Numbered from the stretch's first letter, positions 1-7,138 are shown. The stretch: 7,323 bases of DNA from Tannerella sp. (GCA_031289515.1 JAITPH010000214.1:1-7323), one strand, 5' to 3'. Notes: generated from the sequence alone by a model not told the origin. Program-made: numbers and translations.

Positions 1-45
1 GTTATTTTCCTCAATGAACTGGGTCTCATAAATTTTCTGAAATAA
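1..45 (+). CDS. Possible 3' end of an upstream gene (partial)
   Basis: Reading from base 1, frame 1 stays open for 14 codons (VIFLNELGLINFLK) and stops at TAA 43-45, one base before the next ATG. The other two forward frames stop earlier (TGA at 15-17, TAA at 28-30). The hydrophobic, leucine-rich tail is plausible as a protein C-terminus, and a 1-base gap to the next gene would match the tight packing seen elsewhere in the window. The fragment is too short to identify a family, and 14 open codons can occur by chance. Confidence 0.35.
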   Translation, partial: VIFLNELGLINFLK

Positions 46-46
46 C

Positions 47-802
47 ATGTTACGTGATTTTCTTTATTTTTCAAAGGGCGAACGCAGGGGCTTGGTAGTC
101 CTTCTCTGTCTGATAGCCGTTGCGGGCATATTGCTGACCGTAAATAACCGGAAAGACGGAGAAGAAACAATAGAAGAGAACAAATCGTTGATAACTAATG
201 ATAAAGACACGCTAAAAAACGTAATGTCCGCAGATTTATCGGTGAATAACAAGCCGAATACGGCGATAAAACCGGCGTCCAAGCAGGCAGCCGAGCAAAA
301 ATCCCTCCCCCCAAAAAAAGAATCCGTATCCGAACGTGTAGAAAGACTTGCCTCAAGCAGTTCCCGACCCTCCTACCCTCGCGCGGAAAAATTTGACGCC
401 GGAACGGTCGTTGAACTTAATGCGGCGGATACCGTTACATTGAAGAAAATACCCGGAATCGGCAGTTCGTTTGCAAAACGCATTGTCGGTTACCGCGCCC
501 TTTTAGGCGGCTATTACTCAGTCGATCAGTTAAGCGAGGTCTACGGAATCGACGAAGAAAAGTATGCAGCGCTGGCGCCATGGTTTACGGCAGACCCTTC
601 GCTAATCTCCCAACTGTCCGTAAACAGTCTGCCGCTCGATTCGCTTAGACGGCATCCGTACATAGACGGCAGACAGGCGCGCGTGATAGTTCAGTTGCGT
701 AAGCAAAAAGGAAAAATTTCCGGCTGGGAAAACCTTCAATTACTCGATGAATTTACGGATTTGGATGCCATCAGGCTTAAATTTTATCTTTCTTATGAAT
801 AA
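47..802 (+). CDS. Membrane-anchored helix-hairpin-helix protein, ComEA-like
   Basis: A 251-residue protein with one N-terminal membrane segment at about residues 15-32, after a short basic stretch (KGERR). A polar, low-complexity linker rich in Lys, Ser and Glu follows (about 33-115), then a C-terminal domain with two helix-hairpin-helix units. The first is clear: ELNAADTVTLKKIPGIG at 123-139, continuing to SSFAKRI (146) and a GYY...L...YGI tail. The second is weaker, around HPYIDGRQARVI (203-214). The 'LNxAD...L..IPGIG..A..I' layout is that of ComEA-type proteins, which bind double-stranded DNA outside the cytoplasmic membrane during uptake in competent bacteria. The domain probably faces the periplasm and binds DNA, but a role in transformation is inference. 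Proteins with a similar RDFxYFxxGERRG start are, as I recall, common and uncharacterised in Bacteroidota. The ATG at 47 gives the membrane anchor directly; no ribosome binding site is visible. Confidence 0.85.
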   Translation: MLRDFLYFSKGERRGLVVLLCLIAVAGILLTVNNRKDGEETIEENKSLITNDKDTLKNVMSADLSVNNKPNTAIKPASKQAAEQKSLPPKKESVSERVERLASSSSRPSYPRAEKFDAGTVVELNAADTVTLKKIPGIGSSFAKRIVGYRALLGGYYSVDQLSEVYGIDEEKYAALAPWFTADPSLISQLSVNSLPLDSLRRHPYIDGRQARVIVQLRKQKGKISGWENLQLLDEFTDLDAIRLKFYLSYE

Positions 803-831
803 TGTATATAAAGAAATTTTTGTTAACTTTG
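802..831 (+). promoter_or_regulatory. Bacteroidota-type promoter for mutS
   Basis: TAACTTTG at 824-831, followed by CA, matches the Bacteroidota -7 consensus TAnnTTTG exactly. An imperfect -33 element, ATG instead of TTG, sits at 802-804 with 19 bases between. The -7 element ends 26 bases before the mutS ATG, giving an expected leader of about 20 bases. It lies in the only sizeable gap between the first gene and mutS, so mutS probably starts a new transcript here. A six-base match alone is weak; the position makes it credible. Confidence 0.6.
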
Positions 832-857
832 CATGACTTAATAACGCATAAAAACTA

Positions 858-3461
858 ATGACAAGGATACAGGAAACGCCTTTAATGAAGCAGTATTTTG
901 ATATAAAATCGACACACCCGGACGCGATTTTGCTCTTTCGGGTCGGCGATTTCTATGAGATGTACGGCGACGACGCCGTTGCAGGAGCAGCCATATTGGG
1001 CATAGTGCAGACAAAACACGCTAACGGCACTGCTCACGAAGTAGCAATGGCCGGTTTCCCCTATCATGCCCTCGATACTTACTTGCCCAAGTTGGTCAGG
1101 GCAGGCAGAAGGGTAGCTATTTGCGACCAGCTTGAAGACCCGAAATTTGCAAAAAAAATCGTCAAAAGAGGCATTACGGAGTTGGTTACGCCCGGAATTT
1201 TTATTAACGACTCCCTGCTTGTCAACAAGGAAAACAATTTCCTCGCAGCCGTACATTTCGGAAAGTCTTTGTGCGGACTGTCGCTTCTTGACATTTCGAC
1301 CGGCGAGTTTTTTACAACCGAAGGAACGGTCAAGTACATCGACAAACTATTGAACAATTTTTCGCCCAAGGAAGTGCTTGTCGAGAAAAAACGCAAAGCC
1401 CTGTTCGAGGAAAACTTCGATAAACAGTTCCCTTCGTACTACCTCGACGAATGGGTTTTCCACGAAGAGACCGCATACCGGCGGTTAGTCCGGCAATTCG
1501 AGACCCAGACGCTCAAAGGCATGGGAATAAGCGAATTGCATGACGGAATCATAGCTGCGGGCGCAATCCTTCATTATCTCGACATTACGAAGCATACAAA
1601 AATAGCGCATATCACGTTGCTTTCGCGGATAGAAGACGAGAGTTTCGTCAGGCTTGACAAGTTTACCGTCCGCAATCTCGAACTGATCTTGTCCATGAAT
1701 CCCGAAGGCGTTTCCCTGCTCGACGTGATCGACGATACCGTTTCGCCTATGGGAGGCCGTTTGCTGAAGCGCTGGATAGCCTTTCCCCTGACGGATATTA
1801 ACATGATACGCGAGCGCCAGCAGGCGGTAACTTTTTTCCTGAACAATGCCATGGTTGCCGAAGCAATGGAAGCGTTGCTTGCGCAAATCGGCGATATTGA
1901 GCGTATTATCTCGAAAATCGCGGTAGGCAGAGTTACTCCGCGCGAAGTGATACAGCTGAAAATCGCCCTGCAAACAATACAACCGATAAAAACCGTTTGC
2001 GAAAACAGCGCCGACGAATCTCTTAAACGTTTCGGCGAATACCTTGATCCGTGCGAAGTCATAATGCAGCGTATTCAGAAGGAACTGAATCCTGATCCGC
2101 CTGCTTTAATCGCAAAATGCGGCGTTATAGCCAACGGCGTCAATGACGAACTCGACGAATTGCGCAATCTCGCCTTTTCCGGCAAAAATTATCTTTTAAA
2201 ATTGCAGCAGAGGGAAATAGAGCGTACCGGCATTACAAGCCTCAAAATAGCTTACAATAACGTTTTCGGCTATTATATAGAGGTACGCAATGCGTATAAG
2301 GACAAAGTTCCTCCCGAATGGATACGAAAGCAGACAATCACGAGCGCGGAACGCTATATCACGCAGGAACTTAAAGAGTACGAAATGAAGATTCTCGGCG
2401 CGGAGGAAAAGATTCAGACTCTCGAACAGGAACTTTTCAACGCACTGATTCGGGATGTTTCAAACTATGCGTCGAAAATCCAGAATAATGCCAACAAGAT
2501 AGCCCAGATAGACTGTCTGCTTTCGTTTTCAAAGACAGCCGTGCGGAGCAAATACGTATGTCCGGTAGTCGACGATTCGCAAGTCATTGATATTAAGGGA
2601 GGCAGGCATCCGGTTATCGAAAAACAGCTTCCTTCGGATTCGCCCTATATTTCCAACGACGTTTATCTTGACACCGAAAAACAGCAGATTATCATAATCA
2701 CCGGTCCGAACATGTCCGGCAAGTCTGCAATATTGCGACAAACCGCCCTCATAACGCTGCTTGCTCAAATGGGCAGTTTCGTTCCCGCCCAAAGCGCCAG
2801 AATAGGTTATGTCGATAAAATTTTCACGAGGGTAGGGGCGTCGGACAATATTTCGCTCGGCGAATCCACTTTTATGGTCGAAATGACGGAATCGGCCGAA
2901 ATTATAAACAATCTTTCGTCCCGCAGCCTTGTTTTGTTCGACGAACTCGGCAGGGGCACAAGCACTTACGACGGAATATCAATCGCCTGGGCTATCGTCG
3001 AGTATATTCACGAACATCCCAAACATAAAGCCAAAACCCTGTTTGCCACTCACTATCACGAGTTGAACGAAATGGAACGCTTGTTCAAGAGAATAAAAAA
3101 CTACAACGTCTCGGTGAAAAAAATAGAGAATAAGGTAATATTCATGAGGAAACTCGTGCCGGGCGGCAGCGAGCACAGCTTTGGCATTTACGTTGCAAGC
3201 ATGGCCGGTATGCCCAAAAGCATCGTGAGTCGCGCCAACGAGGTCTTGAAACAGCTCGAAACGGATAATCGCCAGCAGGGAATCAAAACCAAATCGATTA
3301 AAAAAGGAACTGAAGGTTATCAGTTGAATCTTTTTCAGCTGGACGATCCTGTTTTAAGTCAGATGCGCGACGAGATAAAAAGCCTCGACGTCAACAACCT
3401 GACCCCGATGGAGGCTCTTAACAGACTGAACGACATGAAGAAAATCATAATCGAAAAATAG
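858..3461 (+). CDS. mutS: DNA mismatch repair protein MutS
   Basis: An 867-residue, full-length MutS (E. coli MutS is 853). It recognises base mismatches and small loops in newly replicated DNA and uses ATP to become a sliding clamp that recruits MutL. Visible in order: the N-terminal mismatch-reading domain with GDFYEMYGDDA, where Phe32 and Glu34 form the Phe-x-Glu motif; the connector and lever/core region, including FGYYIEV (470-476) and the clamp helices after it; and the ATPase domain with Walker A GPNMSGKS (616-623), Walker B LVLFDE (residues 691-696) followed by LGRGTST, and the ATHYHEL switch (730-736). Near the C-terminus QLNLF (822-826) is a textbook beta-sliding-clamp binding motif, followed by the usual LTPMEALNRL helix. 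All key residues are present, so it should be active. The Ser in Walker A (many MutS have GPNMGGKS) looks lineage-typical. The ATG at 858 puts the conserved TPLMKQY at residues 7-13, as in relatives. Confidence 0.98.
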   Translation: MTRIQETPLMKQYFDIKSTHPDAILLFRVGDFYEMYGDDAVAGAAILGIVQTKHANGTAHEVAMAGFPYHALDTYLPKLVRAGRRVAICDQLEDPKFAKKIVKRGITELVTPGIFINDSLLVNKENNFLAAVHFGKSLCGLSLLDISTGEFFTTEGTVKYIDKLLNNFSPKEVLVEKKRKALFEENFDKQFPSYYLDEWVFHEETAYRRLVRQFETQTLKGMGISELHDGIIAAGAILHYLDITKHTKIAHITLLSRIEDESFVRLDKFTVRNLELILSMNPEGVSLLDVIDDTVSPMGGRLLKRWIAFPLTDINMIRERQQAVTFFLNNAMVAEAMEALLAQIGDIERIISKIAVGRVTPREVIQLKIALQTIQPIKTVCENSADESLKRFGEYLDPCEVIMQRIQKELNPDPPALIAKCGVIANGVNDELDELRNLAFSGKNYLLKLQQREIERTGITSLKIAYNNVFGYYIEVRNAYKDKVPPEWIRKQTITSAERYITQELKEYEMKILGAEEKIQTLEQELFNALIRDVSNYASKIQNNANKIAQIDCLLSFSKTAVRSKYVCPVVDDSQVIDIKGGRHPVIEKQLPSDSPYISNDVYLDTEKQQIIIITGPNMSGKSAILRQTALITLLAQMGSFVPAQSARIGYVDKIFTRVGASDNISLGESTFMVEMTESAEIINNLSSRSLVLFDELGRGTSTYDGISIAWAIVEYIHEHPKHKAKTLFATHYHELNEMERLFKRIKNYNVSVKKIENKVIFMRKLVPGGSEHSFGIYVASMAGMPKSIVSRANEVLKQLETDNRQQGIKTKSIKKGTEGYQLNLFQLDDPVLSQMRDEIKSLDVNNLTPMEALNRLNDMKKIIIEK

Positions 3462-3462
3462 T

Positions 3463-4701
3463 ATGGTTTTAAATTATATCTGGATAGGATTTATAATAAT
3501 AGCGTTCGTTTTTGCGCTGTTCAGGCTTGTTTTCGAGCACGACACGCAAGTATTCAACGAAATAATACGTGCAATATTCGATTCGTCGGCAAAAGGTTTT
3601 GAAGTCGCGATCGGATTGACCGGCATACTTTCGCTCTGGCTCGGCATTTTGAAAATAGGGGAGAAAGCCGGATTAATAGAGGCGCTTTCGCGTTTTTCTT
3701 CGCCTGTTTTGCGGAGATTATTTCCCGGTATTCCCGAAGGTCATCCGGCTTCGGGCACGATATTTATGAATATTTCGGCAAACATGCTCGGTCTTGACAA
3801 TGCTGCAACTCCGATCGGCTTAAAAGCGATGAAGGAATTGCAATCGCTGAACGACCGGAAGGATACGGCGTCGAATGCTATGATTATGTTTCTTAATATA
3901 AACGCTTCCGGTCTGACGATAATACCCATCACGATAATGATGTACCGCGCGCAGTTTGGAGCGGCAAATCCTTCCGACGTCTTTATTCCCATAATGATAG
4001 CGACGTTTTGCTCTACTCTTGTCGCGATATTGTCCGTTTGTTTTATTCAGAAGATTAATATTTTCCAAAAGAGCCTTTTGCTGTTCTTTTCGGGATTCGT
4101 ACTTTTGATTGCCGGACTGCTGTTTTTCTTTCATTCCCTGCCGAGTGACAAAGTGTCTGTTTATTCTTCCCTGACTGCCAATTTGGTACTTTTCACCGTT
4201 ATTTGTTTATTTTTACTCTCCGGGATTGTTAAAAAAATTAATGTTTACGACGCTTTCATTCTGGGGGCAAAAGAAGGCTTTTTTACGGCAGTCAAGATAA
4301 TTCCATACCTTATTGCCATCCTCGTTGCGATCGGCGTTTTTAGAGCCTCCGGTGCGATGGACTTTTTTATCGATGCAATTCGCTGGTTAGTAGCCGCGTG
4401 TAATTTCGATACTTCGTTTGTGGAGGGTTTGCCTACGATTTTTATGAAACCTTTGAGCGGAAGCGGCGCAAGAGGCATGATGCTCGACGCTATGAATACG
4501 TTCGGCGCCGATTCCTTTGTCGGACGGTTGTCGTGCGTGGCTCAAGGTTCGACGGATACGATTCTTTATGTCGTCGCGGTTTACTACGGAAGCATTAACA
4601 TCCGGAATACGCGGCATACTATTCCGTGCGCTTTGCTGGCGGATTTAATCGGCGCAATTGCCGCAATCACTGTCACCTATATTTTTTTCCCTGTAAACTG
4701 A
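3463..4701 (+). CDS. Fused SpmA/SpmB-like nucleoside-recognition-domain membrane protein
   Basis: A 412-residue polytopic membrane protein with roughly eight to ten hydrophobic segments, the first two at about residues 5-24 and 46-63. The N-terminal half resembles SpmA: it has NISANMLGLDNAATPIGLKA (103-122), then FLNINASGLTIIPIT. The C-terminal half resembles SpmB: AKEGF (269-273), PLSGSGARGMM (330-340) and QGSTDTILYV (from 361), then RHTIPCALLADLIG. In spore-forming Firmicutes SpmA and SpmB are separate, adjacent genes needed for dehydration of the spore core. Both belong to the nucleoside-recognition ('Gate') family, related to transporters. Here they are joined in one chain, and nothing in the window suggests sporulation, so the substrate and role are unknown; a membrane transport role is inference. 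The start lies one base after the mutS stop (TAGTATG), so the two are almost certainly co-transcribed and perhaps translationally coupled. Confidence 0.88.
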   Translation: MVLNYIWIGFIIIAFVFALFRLVFEHDTQVFNEIIRAIFDSSAKGFEVAIGLTGILSLWLGILKIGEKAGLIEALSRFSSPVLRRLFPGIPEGHPASGTIFMNISANMLGLDNAATPIGLKAMKELQSLNDRKDTASNAMIMFLNINASGLTIIPITIMMYRAQFGAANPSDVFIPIMIATFCSTLVAILSVCFIQKINIFQKSLLLFFSGFVLLIAGLLFFFHSLPSDKVSVYSSLTANLVLFTVICLFLLSGIVKKINVYDAFILGAKEGFFTAVKIIPYLIAILVAIGVFRASGAMDFFIDAIRWLVAACNFDTSFVEGLPTIFMKPLSGSGARGMMLDAMNTFGADSFVGRLSCVAQGSTDTILYVVAVYYGSINIRNTRHTIPCALLADLIGAIAAITVTYIFFPVN

Positions 4702-4708
4702 TTTTTAT

Positions 4709-5134
4709 ATGATACTCTACAATACCGAAAATATTAAAATGCCGCGCTTTCCGAAACGCATAGTTTCTCTCTGGATTAAAAATGTTTCCGAACTTCACGG
4801 CAAGAGGGTAGGGGACATCTCCTATATTTTCTGCCCGGATTCAAAGATACTTGAAATCAACAGGCAATATCTCGCTCATGATTATTTCACGGACATCATC
4901 ACTTTCGACGATAGCGAGGGCGATATTATTACCGGCGATATTTTTATCAGCGTCGATACCGTCATGTCCAACGCTTCGGCGTATTCCGTTTCTTTCGCCG
5001 AAGAATTGCACAGAGTTATGATACATGGCGTTCTTCATTTATGCGGAATCGGCGACAAGACGGACTGTGAAAGGGAAATAATGAGAAATTGCGAGAATGA
5101 GGCTTTGAATTTGCTCAATAAGATGATTCAATAA
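4709..5134 (+). CDS. ybeY: Endoribonuclease YbeY (rRNA maturation factor)
   Basis: A 141-residue YbeY/UPF0054 family protein of usual length. YbeY is a metal-dependent single-strand endoribonuclease that takes part in 16S rRNA 3'-end maturation and ribosome quality control. Family signatures: RVGDISYIFCPDSKILEINR (33-52), the YLAHDYFTDIITFD segment (54-67), GDIFIS (76-81) and the metal-site helix HRVMIHGVLHLCGIGDK (101-117). The canonical site is HGxLHLxGyDH with three His. Here His106 and His110 are kept, but the third position is Asp116. I recall the same kind of change (GINDK) in Bacteroides YbeY, so it is probably a lineage trait rather than loss of function. The start is 7 bases after the previous gene, with no clear ribosome binding site, suggesting read-through from mutS. 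The last codons and stop (from 5120) lie inside the tandem duplication shared with the mnmG leader. Confidence 0.95.
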   Translation: MILYNTENIKMPRFPKRIVSLWIKNVSELHGKRVGDISYIFCPDSKILEINRQYLAHDYFTDIITFDDSEGDIITGDIFISVDTVMSNASAYSVSFAEELHRVMIHGVLHLCGIGDKTDCEREIMRNCENEALNLLNKMIQ

Positions 5135-5153
5135 CGGAAAATAGTTATCTTTG
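5123..5153 (+). promoter_or_regulatory. Upstream copy of the mnmG promoter (P1)
   Basis: TATCTTTG at 5146-5153, followed by CA, is an exact TAnnTTTG element. A partial -33 (ATG for TTG) is at 5123-5125, inside the final codons of ybeY, with 20 bases between. A transcript from here would carry a leader of roughly 75-80 bases that includes the duplicated junction. Confidence 0.5.
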
Positions 5154-5181
5154 CAGTCTCAAACTTATGTATTGAATGAAG

Positions 5182-5212
5182 ATGATTCAATAACGGAAAA
5201 TAGTTATCTTTG
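5182..5212 (+). promoter_or_regulatory. Downstream copy of the mnmG promoter (P2)
   Basis: TATCTTTG at 5205-5212 repeats the element of the first copy, with the same partial -33 (ATG at 5182-5184) and 20-base spacing. It ends 23 bases before the mnmG ATG, almost the same placement as the mutS promoter relative to its gene, which makes it the more likely main promoter for mnmG. Confidence 0.6.
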
Positions 5213-5235
5213 CAGTCTCAAACTTTATGTATTGA

Positions 5236-7113
5236 ATGAAATTCGATTATGATGTTATAGTAATTGGCGCGGGTCATGCAGGATGCGAAGCCGCCGCCGC
5301 CGCTGCCAATCTCGGCTCGCGCACGCTTCTTGTCACGATGGATATGAACAGGATAGCGCAAATGAGTTGCAATCCGGCTGTCGGCGGTATTGCCAAAGGA
5401 CAGATTGTTCGGGAAATAGACGCGCTCGGCGGATATATGGGAATCGTCGCCGACCGGACGGCTATTCAGTTCAGGATGTTGAACAGAAGCAAAGGTCCGG
5501 CGATGTGGAGTCCGCGAACGCAAAACGACCGGATGCAATATTCTACGGTCTGGAGAGAAATCCTCGAAAATCTGGACACGCTAAGCATCTGGCAGGATAA
5601 TGTTACTCAATTGCTCATGGATGAAAATAAAATTGCGGGTGTTAAGACGTCGCTTGGCGTGGAATTTCGCGCGTCGTCCGTGATTCTTACTAACGGAACT
5701 TTTCTTAACGGCTTGATTCATGTCGGAAACGTACAGTTTCCCGGAGGGCGCATTTCCGAGCCGAACTCGTCCGGATTGACCGAACAACTTGTGTCTCTGG
5801 GTTTCAAATCGGCAAGAATGAAGACCGGTACGCCTGTCCGAATTGACGCGAGAAGCATAAATTTCGACGAAACGACGGAACAGGTCGGCGAGAATGATTT
5901 CCGGAAGTTTTCTTATTTGGATACGGTGAAAAAAACTCTAAAACAGTTAAGTTGTTGGACGTTATACACAAACGGGGAATGTCACGACGTAATACGTGAA
6001 AATATACGTCTATCGCCGCTTTATAACGGTCAGATTCAGAGTATAGGACCCAGATATTGCCCAAGTATCGAAACAAAAACTATTATTTTTGCGGACAAAA
6101 CAAGGCATCAATTATTTTTGGAGCCGGAAGGGGAGACGACAAACGAATATTATCTTAACGGTTTTTCGTCGTCTTTACCGTTCGAAATTCAGTTGAACGC
6201 GCTGAAAAAAATCCCTGCTTTCAAACATATTCATCTATTTAGACCCGGTTATGCTATCGAATATGATTTTTTTGATCCGACGCAGTTATATCATACTTTG
6301 GAGACAAAACTGATAAAAAACCTGTTTTTTGCGGGACAAATTAACGGTACAACCGGTTATGAAGAGGCCGGCGGACAGGGCATAATCGCCGGTATAAATG
6401 CGCATCTGAAAGTTCAACAGGATAAAACTTTCATTCTTAACAGGGATGAATCGTATATCGGCGTTTTAATTGATGATTTGGTAACAAAAGGGGTGGACGA
6501 GCCGTATAGAATGTTTACTTCGCGGGCGGAATACAGGATTTTACTGCGTCAGGATAATGCAGATATGCGACTGACCGAAAAATCTCGCGAAATCGGTCTT
6601 GCGGATTCTTACCGGTTTGAGTTGTTTAAAAGTAAAAGCGCTGCTATTCGCTCATTGGTTGCGTTTATCGAAAATCATTCGGTTAAACCTGCTGAAATCA
6701 ATAATTTGCTGATAAATTCGGATTCAAAACCGCTTGAGCACGGTTGCAAATTAATAGAAATAGTCAAACGTCCCAATATTTCGATAAAAAACGTATCGGA
6801 AATATTGCCGGAATTGAAGGAACATATTGATAATCTATCTGAAAATAGCATGGATGAAATAATCGAAGCTACCGAAATTTCGCTAAAATATGATGGATAT
6901 ATCAAAAGAGAACAACAAATTGCAGAGAAAATAAACAGATTGGATAACTTAATAATAAAAGATAAATTTAAATATGACGAAATACAATCATTATCTACCG
7001 AGGCGAGACAGAAACTAAAGCGAATAAATCCGTCTACGATTGCCCAAGCAAGCCGTATTCCGGGCATCTCTCCAAGCGATATTAATATTTTATTAGTATT
7101 GCTGGGACGATGA
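5236..7113 (+). CDS. mnmG: tRNA wobble-uridine modification enzyme MnmG (GidA)
   Basis: A 625-residue, full-length MnmG (E. coli 629). With the GTPase MnmE it adds the carboxymethylaminomethyl group to C5 of uridine 34 in tRNAs reading two-codon families, using FAD, NADH, methylene-tetrahydrofolate and glycine; it acts in the cytoplasm. Motifs: FAD-binding GAGHAG (11-16); MSCNPAVGGIAKG (43-55) with conserved Cys45; the family signature GPRYCPSIETK (271-281) with the second conserved Cys275; and the second signature AGQINGTTGYEEAGGQG (366-382). The C-terminal helical domain (about 530-625), which contacts MnmE and tRNA, is present through to the usual IPGISPSDINILLVLLGR end. The ATG at 5236 puts the FAD motif at the usual distance from the N-terminus. 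No Shine-Dalgarno is seen. The 5' third is much richer in G+C than the last 300 bases, which are strongly A-rich. ybeY next to mnmG is, as I recall, a common Bacteroidota order. Confidence 0.98.
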   Translation: MKFDYDVIVIGAGHAGCEAAAAAANLGSRTLLVTMDMNRIAQMSCNPAVGGIAKGQIVREIDALGGYMGIVADRTAIQFRMLNRSKGPAMWSPRTQNDRMQYSTVWREILENLDTLSIWQDNVTQLLMDENKIAGVKTSLGVEFRASSVILTNGTFLNGLIHVGNVQFPGGRISEPNSSGLTEQLVSLGFKSARMKTGTPVRIDARSINFDETTEQVGENDFRKFSYLDTVKKTLKQLSCWTLYTNGECHDVIRENIRLSPLYNGQIQSIGPRYCPSIETKTIIFADKTRHQLFLEPEGETTNEYYLNGFSSSLPFEIQLNALKKIPAFKHIHLFRPGYAIEYDFFDPTQLYHTLETKLIKNLFFAGQINGTTGYEEAGGQGIIAGINAHLKVQQDKTFILNRDESYIGVLIDDLVTKGVDEPYRMFTSRAEYRILLRQDNADMRLTEKSREIGLADSYRFELFKSKSAAIRSLVAFIENHSVKPAEINNLLINSDSKPLEHGCKLIEIVKRPNISIKNVSEILPELKEHIDNLSENSMDEIIEATEISLKYDGYIKREQQIAEKINRLDNLIIKDKFKYDEIQSLSTEARQKLKRINPSTIAQASRIPGISPSDINILLVLLGR

Positions 7114-7115
7114 AT

Positions 7116-7131
7116 TGTTCCACGTGAAACA
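7116..7131. other. parS: parS-type centromere site (ParB binding)
   Basis: TGTTCCACGTGAAACA fits all fixed positions of the parS consensus TGTTNCACGTGAAACA defined for Bacillus subtilis Spo0J/ParB and conserved across most phyla. It is a 16-base near-palindrome with one mismatched pair (C at position 5 against A at position 12). It starts 2 bases after the mnmG stop codon. With 15 fixed bases, a chance match in 7.3 kb is of the order of one in 100,000. parS sites load ParB for chromosome segregation and normally cluster near the replication origin, and mnmG (gidA) is origin-linked in many bacteria. parA and parB are not in this window. Confidence 0.85.
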
Positions 7132-7138
7132 CAAAAAA

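Larger units (their letters stand above)
5120..5240 (+). repeat. Tandem duplication of the ybeY-mnmG junction (two copies of about 60 bases)
   Basis: Copy 1 (5120-5180) and copy 2 (5179-5240) are identical except for one extra T in copy 2 (CAAACTTATG versus CAAACTTTATG). Each copy holds the last codons and stop of ybeY, a TATCTTTG promoter element and the bases leading into the mnmG start, so the whole intergenic junction was copied in place. The copies overlap by two A residues, fitting slippage or recombination at a very short homology. The ybeY frame ends in copy 1 and mnmG begins at the end of copy 2, so neither protein is disturbed. A recent event is likely, given the near identity. Confidence 0.97.

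Noticed and set aside
29..36. TAAATTTT upstream of the helix-hairpin-helix gene as a possible -7 promoter element.
   Set aside because: It lacks the final G of TAnnTTTG, and the start codon follows only 10 bases later, leaving almost no leader. Read-through from an upstream gene ending at 45 explains the layout better.
1485..2062. Long open frames on the minus strand inside mutS (162 and 165 codons), and similar antisense frames inside the other genes.
   Set aside because: They lie wholly opposite well-conserved genes, resemble no family I know, overlap one another, and have no promoter or start context. They follow from the codon bias of the sense strand.
5283..5600. A 105-codon forward frame overlapping the start of mnmG.
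   Set aside because: It begins with Arg/Ser-rich low-complexity sequence produced by reading GCC-rich mnmG codons out of frame, and has no start context.
5962..5970. TTATACACA, an exact match to the relaxed DnaA-box consensus TTATNCACA, within mnmG.
   Set aside because: It is a single copy in coding sequence, and a match of eight fixed bases is expected by chance in roughly one of five windows of this size. I saw no cluster of boxes, so an origin here is not supported.
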